A DNA stretch of 64,000 nt, from positions 80,110 through 144,109 of the forward strand of contig JAJOJF010000015.1 of assembly GCA_021208885.1 (NCBI GenBank), read 5' to 3'. How positions within the stretch are numbered: the stretch's first letter is position 1; every line of letters starts with the position of its first letter. The translations under genes were made by a program, and so were the position numbers. The notes below the pieces were generated by a model that did no database searches, was not told the DNA's origin, and saw only the letters and a program-made list of their open reading frames with translations. The stretch is from Burkholderiaceae bacterium (GTDB lineage Bacteria; Pseudomonadota; Gammaproteobacteria; Burkholderiales; Burkholderiaceae_B). Below are positions 9,900-18,871 of the stretch, piece by piece.

Positions 9900-11207
9900 A
9901 TGACAACTGACACACAAACCACTCCAACAGCCTCAGCACCCGACTCTGATGTGAAACCACCGGCGCCACCGGTGTACGCCATTACGCTAAAAATCTTCCT
10001 GAGCTTTGCGCTCGGATACTTCCTGTCGTACGCACTGCGGTCAGTCAACGCCACCATTGCACCATTGCTAGAGGCTGACTTGAGCCTGGGGCCTGGCGCG
10101 CTTGGCTGGCTATCCTCAGCGTACTTCCTGTCCTTTGCGTCGGTGCAATGGTATCTGGGTACCTGGCTGGATCGGTTTGGGTCTCGTCGCACTGAATCAG
10201 CCCTCTTGGGCACTGCCGCACTGGGCTCAGTCATTATGGCGCTCAGCGACACACTACTTGGATTGTCAGTGGGTCGCATTTTGGTGGGTTTGGGCGTGGC
10301 AGCCTGCTTGATGGCCCCTTACTCTTACTTTAGGCGAGTCTTTGCCCCCCAGAAGCAGGCCCAGCTAGCCATGTGGATGCTGATTGCTGGCACTTCAGGC
10401 GCACTTGCAGCGACCCAGCCCGCGCTGGTCTTGGCAGAGTGGCTCGGCTGGCGCGACATTTTTGTGATCACCGCAGGGCTTTTGGCGTTCTCAGCGCTAG
10501 CGATTTTCCTGTTTGTGCCTGACCATGACTTGGCTGCGACCGCCCATGGCCAGAGGCTGCAAGCGAATTCGACTGCCGCTCCAATGACACTAATGCAGCT
10601 GCTTTCTCATCCAATCATGGTGCGCATCATTCCGACCACCATTTTCTTTTCTGGCGGGTTTGTCGCCTTGCAATCGTTGTGGGTGGGTCCCTGGATGACG
10701 ACAGTGCTGGGGCTATCAACCAACGAAACCGGGCAGGCGCTCCTGTATTTCAACGCGGCGCTTCTTGCAGCCTACTTGGCCATGAGCGTGTTGAGCCCAA
10801 AGCTCGAAGCCAAAGGGATCGCACTGGCCAGACAAACGACGATCGGATTCTTCTGGTTTCTTGGCTGCATGGTGTTGATTCTGGCCTGGCAAACCCCGTC
10901 GGCCTGGTGGGCCTGGATCGCGATGGCTCCCGGCATTCCGGCGGTTATCCTGATCCAGACGCAAACAGCACTGATGTTCCCAAAAGCAATCGCCGGGCGC
11001 GTGCTCACAACCTTTAATCTAGTGATGTTTGCTGGCGCATTTGCCGTGCAATGGGGCGTGGGCTTGCTAGCCGATCTCTTTGCACGGATGGGCACCGACC
11101 CTTCAAGGGCGCTCTGGCTCGCCTTTGTCGTTCTGTTCATTCTCCAGGTTGCCAGTCTCTGGTGGTTTGTTTCTCGCGACAAACCAATGTCCACCGACAC
11201 AGCCTAG
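9900..11207 (+). CDS. Major facilitator superfamily transporter
   Basis: This is a 435-residue inner-membrane permease with about 12 hydrophobic segments and a proline- and threonine-rich N-terminal tail of about 25 residues. The MFS signature between helices 2 and 3 is recognisable as GTWLDRFGSRRTE, and there is a second polar loop in the middle that separates two six-helix halves. The sequence gives no clue to its substrate. No regulator or enzyme gene is coupled to it: the tRNA genes lie 180 bases upstream and the channel gene begins 57 bases downstream. The family is certain, the function open. Confidence 0.85.
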   Translation: MTTDTQTTPTASAPDSDVKPPAPPVYAITLKIFLSFALGYFLSYALRSVNATIAPLLEADLSLGPGALGWLSSAYFLSFASVQWYLGTWLDRFGSRRTESALLGTAALGSVIMALSDTLLGLSVGRILVGLGVAACLMAPYSYFRRVFAPQKQAQLAMWMLIAGTSGALAATQPALVLAEWLGWRDIFVITAGLLAFSALAIFLFVPDHDLAATAHGQRLQANSTAAPMTLMQLLSHPIMVRIIPTTIFFSGGFVALQSLWVGPWMTTVLGLSTNETGQALLYFNAALLAAYLAMSVLSPKLEAKGIALARQTTIGFFWFLGCMVLILAWQTPSAWWAWIAMAPGIPAVILIQTQTALMFPKAIAGRVLTTFNLVMFAGAFAVQWGVGLLADLFARMGTDPSRALWLAFVVLFILQVASLWWFVSRDKPMSTDTA

Positions 11208-11263
11208 TGGCAAATGCGTTAAAAGTAAGACGCAACCGAACCGTATCAACCCTGGGACAGGAC

Positions 11264-13795
11264 ATGGACATCATGAGCGGCAATCTTATCGTTCGAACCC
11301 CATCATGGCCGACCGTTACCTGGCTGAAGTGTCTTGTTGCCATGCTGTTGCTGACAATGCAGTCGATGACACTCGCTGATACCCGCTCCTGGGCGGGTGA
11401 CTGGGACACCCGCTGGCCGGGCGGTGGCGCGAGGGTCTCGATGACCCAGCAAGGCGATCAGGTCAAAGGCGTTTACCCGCTCTATAACGGTACGATTGAA
11501 GGCACGGTAAATGGTCGCGTTCTACAAGGGCGATGGTGGCAGGACGGCAGCTCAGGCGAATTGATCGCTGTTCAGTCTGCCGATGGCCGCAGCTTCACCG
11601 CCAAGCTAGACGGCGGCCAATGGTGGACTGGTGTTCGAATTGTCGACGATGGCATTTCGCTTGGATTTGAAGTCAAGCAATCCTCGCCTGCAGACGCGCT
11701 GTATTACTTTTTATTGATCATGAACTCGGTTGGCTACGGTGCCATGGAGTTAAAAAGCGAGGCCTCTGGGCTAATTGACTGGCCCTCGCTGGGCAAACTG
11801 GATATCAGCCATCTGGCCTACACCGAGCTTTTGTACGAATTGCTCGATCGATTGACCATACGCCTGCGGTCAATCAAACGCACGGTTGATGGCTCACGCT
11901 ACGAGGCCACACTTGGGCAGGCAGGCACAGACTACAGTTTTGTGTTGGGTTTTGTTCAGCGTGATGGCCTTTGGTACATTGAGCCGCCAAACATGGCTTC
12001 ACTACAAGCCGCTCTCGAAACCACAAAAGCCAACCGGGGAGCGGAGCCAAACCGCAAGATCGCCGAGGTTTCATCACCTCGAGCCTCACTAAAAACGTTG
12101 CTAACGCGATTTGACGAAACCAACCCAGACTCGATTTCACTGGTCATCAATACGCTGAACCTGTCGCAAATGCCAGAGCTTTCGAAACGCTATGAATCAA
12201 AGCGATTGGCTGGTTACCTTAAGCGCTCTATCGAGCGCATCGGCACCCCAATTTGGCAAGAGATACCCGATGACCCAAATCGATCCTCTCCCTATGTTTT
12301 GTTTGACCACCCATTGGGGCAAATCAAGCTTGAACCAACCGAGACCGACAACGGGATCGTGTGGCAGTTTTCGCCTGAATCGTTACGTAACATTCGGGAA
12401 CTTTACACAGCGATTGACGACCTGCCCACAAGCGCCTCGACCCTTGGCACACCGGCCACACGAAGCCTTTACTTCACGGTGCGGGACTTTTTCGGGAACC
12501 AAAGCGATCTCTGGACCGAGCGCCTGGGGCCCATGGCGCTGTGGCAATGGTTAGGTCTGTTGCTGGCATTGATCGTGGCCTACGCCTTAGGCCATGTGGC
12601 CACGCTTCTGATTGGTGCGCCCTTGCTCATGCTGTTTCAGAAGAATCTGAACGACCATCCGTTTTATCAGACCAGCCTGATCTGGGCGTTACGTCTGCTG
12701 CTAATTGGAGTGACTCTGCGGCTAGTCGACGAGCCGCTAGGGCTTCCAGACATGGTTGAAGTGACTGTGCTGACCACGAGCTTCTCGTTTATTGTGATCT
12801 CAGTCAGCGCAGTGATTCTAATCCTGATCAACCTGGTCGCAGACCACGTCAGCCGGCTTCATTTGCTGGCCGGCAATAATATCACCCTGGTGTCGCTGAT
12901 TGCCGGGATTTTGCGCGTGGTGATTATCCTGGCAGCTATCCTGGTGCTGGCTGACCTACTGGAAATTCCTTACCAAGGCGTCATTGCAGGTTTGGGCATT
13001 GGCGGCCTGGCCGTGGCGCTAGCAGCCCAGTCAACGCTGCAGAACTTTATTTCAGGCATCACGCTGTATTTTGACAAACCGATTGCCATTGGTGACTACT
13101 GCCGATTCGGCAACCGCGAAGGCACGGTTGAATTCATTGGCATGCGCTCGACCCGGATTCGGACATTGGACCGAACCTTGGTCACTGTTCCCAACAGCGA
13201 ATTCTCGAACCTGCAAATTGAGAACTACGCCAAGCGCGACCGCATCTTTTTAAATACCACCATTCAGGTGCGCTATGAAACCACACCAGACCAGATGCGC
13301 TATTTGCTTGCGGAAATCAGAAAGCTGCTGATTGCCCATCCCAAGGTCGCACCTGACCCGCTACGAGTCAGATTCAAAGGGTTTGGCGAACATTCGCTCG
13401 ATATCAGCATATTTGCTTACGTGCTGACCGACAACCGCTCTGAGTTTCTGGCGATTCAGGAAGATTTGTTTTTACGCATGATGGAGATCGTGGACCAAGC
13501 TGGCGCTCAGTTTGCCTTCCCGTCCATGGTTTATTACGAAGCTCAAGACACACCGCACGATCCGGCCAAGGTCAAAGCAGCCGAATCGGCTGTGTCGAAA
13601 TGGCGTCAGGACAATAACTTGCCCTTTCCGGATTTCTCCTGGCAAGAAAAAGCCGAAATCAGCAGCACACTGGACTACCCGCCCGCGGGGTCTGCTGTGG
13701 CTCAGAAACTCGATGCCCAAACCATTGTTGACGCCAACAAACCGGACAAATCACCGGCGCCCGATTTTCCAGAACCCAACAGTCCCCAGAAATAG
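11264..13795 (+). CDS. MscS-family mechanosensitive channel with a periplasmic beta-rich N-terminal domain
   Basis: The 843-residue protein has a signal-like segment (residues about 19-38, ending MTLADTR). Next is a Gly/Trp-rich repeat-like domain (about 40-130; GDQVKGVY, GTIEGTVNGR, LQGRWW), then a long soluble region. Several membrane helices follow at about 420-575, and then the MscS core: the pore-lining helix near GLGIGGLAVALAAQS and the beta domain with FDKPIAIGDYC and TRIRTLD. MscS channels release solutes on osmotic downshock. The N-terminal domain is not part of ordinary MscS and resembles small beta domains that bind carbohydrate or lipid; that is inference. I chose ATG 11264; ATG 11273 is equally possible. 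Upstream in-frame starts lie inside the MFS gene. Confidence 0.85.
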   Translation: MDIMSGNLIVRTPSWPTVTWLKCLVAMLLLTMQSMTLADTRSWAGDWDTRWPGGGARVSMTQQGDQVKGVYPLYNGTIEGTVNGRVLQGRWWQDGSSGELIAVQSADGRSFTAKLDGGQWWTGVRIVDDGISLGFEVKQSSPADALYYFLLIMNSVGYGAMELKSEASGLIDWPSLGKLDISHLAYTELLYELLDRLTIRLRSIKRTVDGSRYEATLGQAGTDYSFVLGFVQRDGLWYIEPPNMASLQAALETTKANRGAEPNRKIAEVSSPRASLKTLLTRFDETNPDSISLVINTLNLSQMPELSKRYESKRLAGYLKRSIERIGTPIWQEIPDDPNRSSPYVLFDHPLGQIKLEPTETDNGIVWQFSPESLRNIRELYTAIDDLPTSASTLGTPATRSLYFTVRDFFGNQSDLWTERLGPMALWQWLGLLLALIVAYALGHVATLLIGAPLLMLFQKNLNDHPFYQTSLIWALRLLLIGVTLRLVDEPLGLPDMVEVTVLTTSFSFIVISVSAVILILINLVADHVSRLHLLAGNNITLVSLIAGILRVVIILAAILVLADLLEIPYQGVIAGLGIGGLAVALAAQSTLQNFISGITLYFDKPIAIGDYCRFGNREGTVEFIGMRSTRIRTLDRTLVTVPNSEFSNLQIENYAKRDRIFLNTTIQVRYETTPDQMRYLLAEIRKLLIAHPKVAPDPLRVRFKGFGEHSLDISIFAYVLTDNRSEFLAIQEDLFLRMMEIVDQAGAQFAFPSMVYYEAQDTPHDPAKVKAAESAVSKWRQDNNLPFPDFSWQEKAEISSTLDYPPAGSAVAQKLDAQTIVDANKPDKSPAPDFPEPNSPQK

Positions 13796-13801
13796 TCAGC
13801 C

Positions 13802-14402
13802 ATGGACCCATCTGTCATCCAAGCCATTGAACGCTGGCCCAACGTGCCAGCGTCTACGGCTGGTTGTCATTGACCGTTCGCGGGCAGTGGCGTCTACACC
13901 CCGGTGGCAATGCGACCGAAGCAACCACTGGCGAGTCCATCAGCAACCCACAGATCCTGGCGTTTATCAACCGCAATTACGGCCATGATGAGCTAGGTCG
14001 GTGGTTTTTCCAGAACGGCCCGCAGCGCGTCTATGTCAGGCTTGACGCGCGCCCTGGATTGTCTTTGCTGATGACAGCATTGGTGCACTTAGCACCCACA
14101 CCGGCTTGACCATCGCATCGGTGACCAAACTGTGGATTGATGAACTCGGCAATCTTTTTCTGCTCACCGAACACGGGCCTGGTTTGTTGATTGACCGGGA
14201 TCTACCGAGGTTTGTGCAAGCTTTTAAAACCACCGACGGCCGGCCACTAGAGGACTGGTGGGCGCAAGTTCACGAGACAAATACAGACGTCTGCGCCACT
14301 GCCTGGCAAGCCTGCGCCGATAGGCTACCGGTCCATCGAATGGACTCGAACCTGTCTCGAGACGTTCAACTCGGTTTCATCAGCAATCCAAGTGCTGCAT
14401 AG
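13802..14402 (+). pseudogene. Conserved protein of unknown function, two single-base frameshifts
   Basis: Three consecutive frames join into one continuous protein of about 200 residues. It begins MDPSVIQAIERWPNVPA, continues YGWLSLTVRGQWRLH with FINRNYGHDELGRWFFQNG, and finishes with WIDELGNLFLLTEHGPGLL and DWWAQV. One base appears to be missing near 13850 (GCGTC) and another near 14050 (GACGCGCGCCC). The joined sequence resembles a conserved unknown family I recall from Burkholderiales, with a FINRNY and FQNGPQRV core, but I cannot name it with certainty. The reading restored on each side is uninterrupted by stops, which suggests recent loss or sequencing error rather than old decay. Confidence 0.7.
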
Positions 14403-14459
14403 GCCATTAAGTTCCTCACAAATCAGGTTGATTGGTTCCAGACCGATTACACTAAGCCG

Positions 14460-15038
14460 ATGGATAAATCGGCTGAATTCTTTTTCCCGGCTCCCAGGCT
14501 TAGCAACTACTGCAGCCAGTGCGGCACAAAAATCACGCGCCGTGTGCCGCCGGGCGATAACCGCGAGCGTGATCTGTGCGAGCAATGTGGCGCCATCCAC
14601 TATCAGAACCCGCGCGTGGTGGTTGGCACCCTGCCTGTCTGGGACAACAAGGTACTGTTATGTCTGCGCGCTATTGAGCCGCGCGCCAACACATGGACGC
14701 TGCCAGCTGGTTTCATGGAACTAGCCGAAACCACTGGCCAAGGGGCGCTGCGCGAAACTCGAGAGGAAGCTGGCGTGGAGGTTGAGTTGGGATCTCTCTA
14801 CACCGTGATCGATGTCTCTACGGTTGACCAGATTCATGTGTATTTTCTGGCGCACGCACAAAACGGTCAAGTCAACCCAGGCCCCGAGAGCCTGGATGCG
14901 CGCTATTTTGCACTAAACGAGATTCCCTGGGAGAACCTTTCATTTCGCTCAGTGTCTACAACCTTGAAGCATTACATCAGTGACCTGGCTCGTGGCCAGT
15001 TTGAAACCCGCTACTACAGTTTGCCACCGTCTTACTGA
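14460..15038 (+). CDS. Nudix hydrolase with N-terminal zinc ribbon
   Basis: Nudix enzymes hydrolyse nucleoside diphosphates linked to another group. The 192-residue protein starts with a zinc ribbon whose cysteine pairs are CSQC (about residues 18-21) and CEQC (about 40-43), as in NADH pyrophosphatase-like proteins. It then has the Nudix box read as GALRETREEAGVEV, preceded by WTLPAGFMEL. The substrate is not clear from sequence; NUDT/NudC-like and ADP-ribose enzymes are both possible. It is the first gene of a tight run with aat, ate and pyrD, 13 bases before aat. Confidence 0.9.
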   Translation: MDKSAEFFFPAPRLSNYCSQCGTKITRRVPPGDNRERDLCEQCGAIHYQNPRVVVGTLPVWDNKVLLCLRAIEPRANTWTLPAGFMELAETTGQGALRETREEAGVEVELGSLYTVIDVSTVDQIHVYFLAHAQNGQVNPGPESLDARYFALNEIPWENLSFRSVSTTLKHYISDLARGQFETRYYSLPPSY

Positions 15039-15051
15039 AGCACTGAAAGCC

Positions 15052-15888
15052 ATGGCTAACCCGCTGGTTTGGGTACATCCCGAAACGCCTCTGCCTGAAG
15101 CTCAGACCGCACTGGCCAACCCGCCTGGCCTAGTGGCAGTGGGCATGGACTTAGGCGTTGAGCGTTTGATAGAAGCCTATCGCAAGGGCATTTTTCCGTG
15201 GTTTAGTGACGGCGACCCAGTGTTATGGTGGAGCCCAGACCCGCGCATGGTCCTCATGACCGATGAATTGCACATCAGCAAGTCGCTGAACAAAAAGCTC
15301 AAGCAGATCGAACATCAACAGCACGACAACCGGTTTAACGTCATCGTCACCACAGACCTGGCGTTTGCTGCGGTACTTGAAGGTTGTGCAACACGCGGAC
15401 ATCCAATCCCAGAACAGTTAGACATCGAGGCTAAGCGCTCGACCTGGATCACTGCTGACATGAAAGCAGCCTACCAACAATGGCATCAGGCCGGCGATGT
15501 GCACAGCATCGAAACCTGGGTCAATGGCAAGTTGGCTGGCGGCCTTTATGGCGTGTGTTTGGGAAAAATGTTTTTTGGGGAGTCGATGTTTACGCTCACC
15601 CCCAATGCCTCCAAGGTTGCTCTGGTGCACTTGGTGCAATTTTTAGCCAATCGCGGCATCACCATGATCGATTGCCAGATGCAGACCGATCACCTCGCCT
15701 CAATGGGCGCGCGATCGATTGATCGCGCTGAGTTCCTCGCCCACGTGCGCCAAGCCGTTGATGAGCCGGGATTTGTGTGGCCAGCCGGATGGATCGATAG
15801 ATCCGGACAGTGTCACCCGCAATTGCCGCCCGGTGTTGAGCTCAATGTGACTGAGCGGTCATTCTTCAGTTACGATCAGTCACCATGA
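15052..15888 (+). CDS. aat: Leucyl/phenylalanyl-tRNA-protein transferase
   Basis: Aat adds Leu or Phe from aminoacyl-tRNA to proteins with N-terminal Arg or Lys, making them substrates for ClpS/ClpAP. The 278-residue protein has the family blocks [27 protein letters not shown] and [20 protein letters not shown]. The start at ATG 15052 places WVHPETPLP at the N-terminus as usual; an upstream in-frame start would overlap the Nudix gene. Its TGA overlaps the ATG of ate (ATGA at 15885-15888), so the two N-end-rule transferases are translationally coupled. Confidence 0.96.
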   Translation: MANPLVWVHPETPLPEAQTALANPPGLVAVGMDLGVERLIEAYRKGIFPWFSDGDPVLWWSPDPRMVLMTDELHISKSLNKKLKQIEHQQHDNRFNVIVTTDLAFAAVLEGCATRGHPIPEQLDIEAKRSTWITADMKAAYQQWHQAGDVHSIETWVNGKLAGGLYGVCLGKMFFGESMFTLTPNASKVALVHLVQFLANRGITMIDCQMQTDHLASMGARSIDRAEFLAHVRQAVDEPGFVWPAGWIDRSGQCHPQLPPGVELNVTERSFFSYDQSP

Positions 15889-16642
15889 GCCAAATTCAAG
15901 AGCTTCCGTTTGCGGCGATTCAGTTCTACGCCACCGCGAGCTACCGCTGCAGCTACCTGCCCGATGAGCAGGCGCGCTCGCAGGTGGCCGCGCCTGGCCA
16001 CCTGATTCACGCTGAGAATTATTCGGATTTGGTCGAACAGGGATTTCGGCGAAGCGGTTTGTTTACCTACCGCCCCCACTGCGATCGCTGCAAAGCTTGC
16101 ATTCCCTTGCGCGTGGACTGCCAGGCATTTGCTCCCAGCCGCAGCCAAAAGCGAGCCTACAAAGCCCACCAACATCTGCGCGCTCACATCACAGCGCTCG
16201 GTTGGTCCCAAGAACATTTTGATTTGTACACACGCTACCAGGCAGCGCGCCACCCGGGCGCGGCATGGATGAAGACAGCCGCGCGCAATACAGCCAATTC
16301 CTGTTGGCCAGCCGCGTCAATTCGCGCTTGGTTGAGTTTCGCGACGAACACGGCAAGCTGTTCATGGTGTCGATCATCGACATCCTGAACGAAGGGCTGT
16401 CGTCGGTCTACACGTTTTACGACCCTGATGCTGCCGGCAGCCTTGGAACTTATGGCATCCTCTGGCAAATCCTCCAATGCCGGCAAATGGGCCTGCCATG
16501 GCTGTATCTAGGCTACTGGATCAAGCAAAGCCCCAAGATGCGCTACAAGTCCAACTTCCAGCCTGCACAATGCCTGGTCAACGGACGCTGGCAGCCATTG
16601 ACCATGGATCTCGACTCAACATCGTCAATCAACCACCAATGA
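15885..16642 (+). pseudogene. bpt: Aspartate/glutamate leucyltransferase (Bpt/Ate family), one-base frameshift
   Basis: The bacterial Ate-like transferase adds Leu to N-terminal Asp or Glu of proteins. The first part reads [36 protein letters not shown] and [11 protein letters not shown]. At about 16252-16264 (CCGGGCGCGGCATG) the frame shifts, and [38 protein letters not shown] and YWIKQSPKM continue in the next frame to 16642. One missing base would restore a protein of about 252 residues, the usual length. The gene is coupled on both sides by ATGA overlaps, to aat before and pyrD after. Everything but the frame is intact, so sequencing error is a strong alternative to inactivation. Confidence 0.88.
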
Positions 16643-17685
16643 ACACCCTGTTTCAAACCTACGGCCTGGCCAAAAAATTTCTCTTTGCCATGGATCCGGA
16701 GGCCGCCCATGAAGCGACCATGCGCATGCTGCAAAAGGCACATGACTGCAAGCTCACCCGTGGCTTGGCTCATGACATGCCTAGCGCTCCAACCCTGTTC
16801 ATGGGCCTGGCGCTTAAAAATCCGGTTGGCTTGGCTGCTGGCTTGGACAAAGATGGCGCCCATATCGATGCGTTGGGCAACCTTGGATTTGGTTTTATCG
16901 AAGTCGGCACTGTCACCCCACGCGCGCAACCCGGCAACCCCAAGCCGCGCATGTTCAGGTTGCCGCAGGCGCAAGCACTGATTAATCGCATGGGGTTTAA
17001 CAACCACGGTCTTGAGACTTTCATCGATAACGTCAAGCGCAGCCATTACAGACAAGCTGGCGGCATCCTGGGCTTGAACATCGGCAAAAACGCCGACACC
17101 CCAATTGAACGGGCAGTTGACGACTACCTGATTGGTTTGGCTGGCGTTTATCCGCATGCAGATTACGTCACGGTCAATATTTCGTCGCCCAACACCAAAA
17201 ACCTGCGTGACCTGCAGTCTGCCGACGCACTTGACCAATTGCTAGGTGCTATCGCACAAAAGCGCACGGAACTGGCCCAAACCCATGGCAAGCATGTACC
17301 CATCGCTTTAAAAATCGCTCCCGATGTCGATGCTGAACAGATCGCGGCCATCACTGATGCACTGACCCGCCATCAAATGGATGGTGTCATTGCGACGAAT
17401 ACAACTATCACACGCGACCAAGTCCAAGGTTTGCCGAACGCGCAAGAGGCCGGCGGACTATCGGGCGCACCGGTGCATGAGTTGTCATTAAAGGTGATCA
17501 GACAACTGAGGCAACGGCTTGGGCCTTCGTACCCCATCATTGGCGTGGGTGGCATTATGTCGGGCAGGCAGGCAAAAGAAAAAATGGACGCGGGCGCCAA
17601 CGTGGTGCAACTCTACACGGGCCTTATTTATCGCGGCCCGGCCCTGATTGCCGAGTGTGTCAAAGCGATCGAACAAACTCGATAA
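16639..17685 (+). CDS. pyrD: Dihydroorotate dehydrogenase (quinone), class 2
   Basis: PyrD oxidises dihydroorotate to orotate in pyrimidine synthesis and passes electrons to quinone at the inner membrane. The 348-residue protein has the class 2 N-terminal helical extension ([14 protein letters not shown]) that binds the membrane, [20 protein letters not shown], the catalytic-serine segment VNISSPNT and the FMN-phosphate site GVGGIMSG. The start at ATG 16639 overlaps the stop of ate (ATGA); an in-frame start earlier would run through ate. It is the fourth gene of the Nudix-aat-ate-pyrD run. Confidence 0.97.
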   Translation: MNTLFQTYGLAKKFLFAMDPEAAHEATMRMLQKAHDCKLTRGLAHDMPSAPTLFMGLALKNPVGLAAGLDKDGAHIDALGNLGFGFIEVGTVTPRAQPGNPKPRMFRLPQAQALINRMGFNNHGLETFIDNVKRSHYRQAGGILGLNIGKNADTPIERAVDDYLIGLAGVYPHADYVTVNISSPNTKNLRDLQSADALDQLLGAIAQKRTELAQTHGKHVPIALKIAPDVDAEQIAAITDALTRHQMDGVIATNTTITRDQVQGLPNAQEAGGLSGAPVHELSLKVIRQLRQRLGPSYPIIGVGGIMSGRQAKEKMDAGANVVQLYTGLIYRGPALIAECVKAIEQTR

Positions 17686-17686
17686 C

Positions 17687-17714
17687 CAACAACAACACAA
17701 CAACACAACAACAC
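17687..17714 (+). repeat. CAACA-type low-complexity leader before the TM2 gene
   Basis: The whole gap between the pyrD stop and the next ATG is built of CAACAA/CACAACA units with almost no G or T. It contains no Shine-Dalgarno sequence. Unstructured CA-rich leaders are known to favour initiation without one. Confidence 0.7.
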
Positions 17715-18026
17715 ATGAAGAATGACGCTTACATGCTCGAATTGCTCTCAATCTACCGCCAGATCGACGATGCACAAAAGAGTGACTTCACCATACGATT
17801 CAATGCACAGGCGCGCAATCCGGTTGTCATATTCGGGTTGTCGGTGTTCTTGGGTTATTTCGGCATTGATCGCTTCATGCTAGGGCAAGTATTGCTCGGT
17901 ATTTTGAAGCTCATCACCGGTGGTGGGTTTGGCATTTGGTACATCGTTGACTGGTTTCTGGTTGCCGGCACCGCACGCGACAAGAACCTTGAAATTGCTC
18001 GATCGGTGGCGGGATTAAAACAGTAG
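17715..18026 (+). CDS. TM2 domain-containing small membrane protein
   Basis: A 103-residue protein with a soluble N-terminal part (residues 1-35) and a TM2 domain: two hydrophobic helices joined by a short turn, with FLGYFGIDRFMLGQ and GGGFGIWYIVDW as the family signature. TM2 proteins are inner-membrane proteins of unknown molecular role. It lies 29 bases after pyrD and is probably read from the same transcript. The start is fixed by the frame, but no ribosome site is visible. A second TM2-like gene occurs at 32265-32735. Confidence 0.88.
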   Translation: MKNDAYMLELLSIYRQIDDAQKSDFTIRFNAQARNPVVIFGLSVFLGYFGIDRFMLGQVLLGILKLITGGGFGIWYIVDWFLVAGTARDKNLEIARSVAGLKQ

Positions 18027-18083
18027 TCTTTTAACCGCTCAGACCAAACCGCTGATCGCCAGACGTTGACTTCTATGCGCCCA

Positions 18084-18122
18084 TAAAAAACGCCACCAGG
18101 CACAAACGAGGTGGCGCGTTTT
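18084..18122. terminator. Bidirectional intrinsic terminator
   Basis: CGCCACC (from about 18091) pairs with GGTGGCG, with an A-run before and a TTTT run after, so it can end transcripts from both sides. It separates the convergent TM2 gene and phasin gene. Confidence 0.75.
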
Positions 18123-18159
18123 GCGGCTGGCGAACCAGCCACTTGGGCGACAGTGCTAA

Positions 18160-18735
18160 TTAGGCAGCGCGGCGACGGCTAGCAGCCTTGGTCGCTGTGT
18201 TGGCAGCGTCTGTTGCAGCTTTGAAGGCCTGGGCACTAGCGGCCTGCAGGTTCTTCTCGGCAGCTTCAGCAGCCTGCTTGGCAGCCTTGGTCATGCTGTC
18301 GTAAGCAGCGTTAGCCTGAGCCAACGATGACTTGAGCATGGCAACAGTGCCTTCAGCGCCCGACGGCGCATTGCGCGAGAATTGCTCAACGAGCTCAGCC
18401 AACTGCTTCTGGCTCTCAGCCATCTTGCCTTCGGTCAGCTTAGCCAGATCAGCTTGCACGCCAGCAACGATGTCATAAACATGCTTGCCGTAGGCAGCAG
18501 CTTTTTCAGCGGTGGGCTGAACGAGCGAGGAGCTCATGGCCACAACTTCTTGTGCGTCTTTCACGCCCATGGCTTCCTGAGTCTTTTGTGAGACTTCGTC
18601 CATGGTAGCCTTCATGACTTTCAGATTCAGGTCAACAAGCTTCTCAAAGCCGTTGAACATGCTGCCTTGAACAGCCATCAAGGCGTCCAGAGCGGCTTTT
18701 TGGGTTTCCAGCATTTCTTTGGGCATCGTGTTCAT
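18160..18735 (-). CDS. phaP: Phasin family protein (PHA granule coat)
   Basis: Phasins coat polyhydroxyalkanoate granules and control their size. The 191-residue protein is almost wholly helical and Ala-rich, with LVDLNLKVMKATMDE near residue 35 and a SQKQLAELVEQFSRNAP segment typical of the betaproteobacterial phasin family. The C-terminal third is an Ala/Lys-rich tail ending in SRRRAA, like PhaF/PhaM-type DNA-binding tails but short. A good ribosome site (GGAG) precedes ATG 18735. The promoter region carries a sigma-70 promoter and two related palindromes, which fits repression by PhaR. No PHA synthase gene is in the window. Confidence 0.93.
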   Translation of the reverse strand: MNTMPKEMLETQKAALDALMAVQGSMFNGFEKLVDLNLKVMKATMDEVSQKTQEAMGVKDAQEVVAMSSSLVQPTAEKAAAYGKHVYDIVAGVQADLAKLTEGKMAESQKQLAELVEQFSRNAPSGAEGTVAMLKSSLAQANAAYDSMTKAAKQAAEAAEKNLQAASAQAFKAATDAANTATKAASRRRAA

Positions 18736-18760
18736 CTTTAATCTCCTATCAGGGGGTATT

Positions 18761-18843
18761 TGTTGCGCTGCACAATTGAAATTTAACCCGTCAAATATGG
18801 GGTGTCAATACTTTTTGTGAAATTTTTTGTGCGTCGCACAAAA
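18761..18843 (-). promoter_or_regulatory. Phasin promoter with two candidate PhaR operators
   Basis: On the minus strand TTGACA (18808-18803) is followed by exactly 17 bases and TAAATT (18785-18780), a good sigma-70 promoter. A perfect palindrome TTTTGTGCG-T-CGCACAAAA (18825-18843) lies upstream of the -35. A related element, TTGTGCAGCGCAACA (18775-18761), lies at the expected transcription start. PhaR is the known repressor of phasin genes in related bacteria; that it binds here is inference. Confidence 0.75.
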
Positions 18844-18871
18844 GCAACATTCCCACAGATCTACAACTGCC

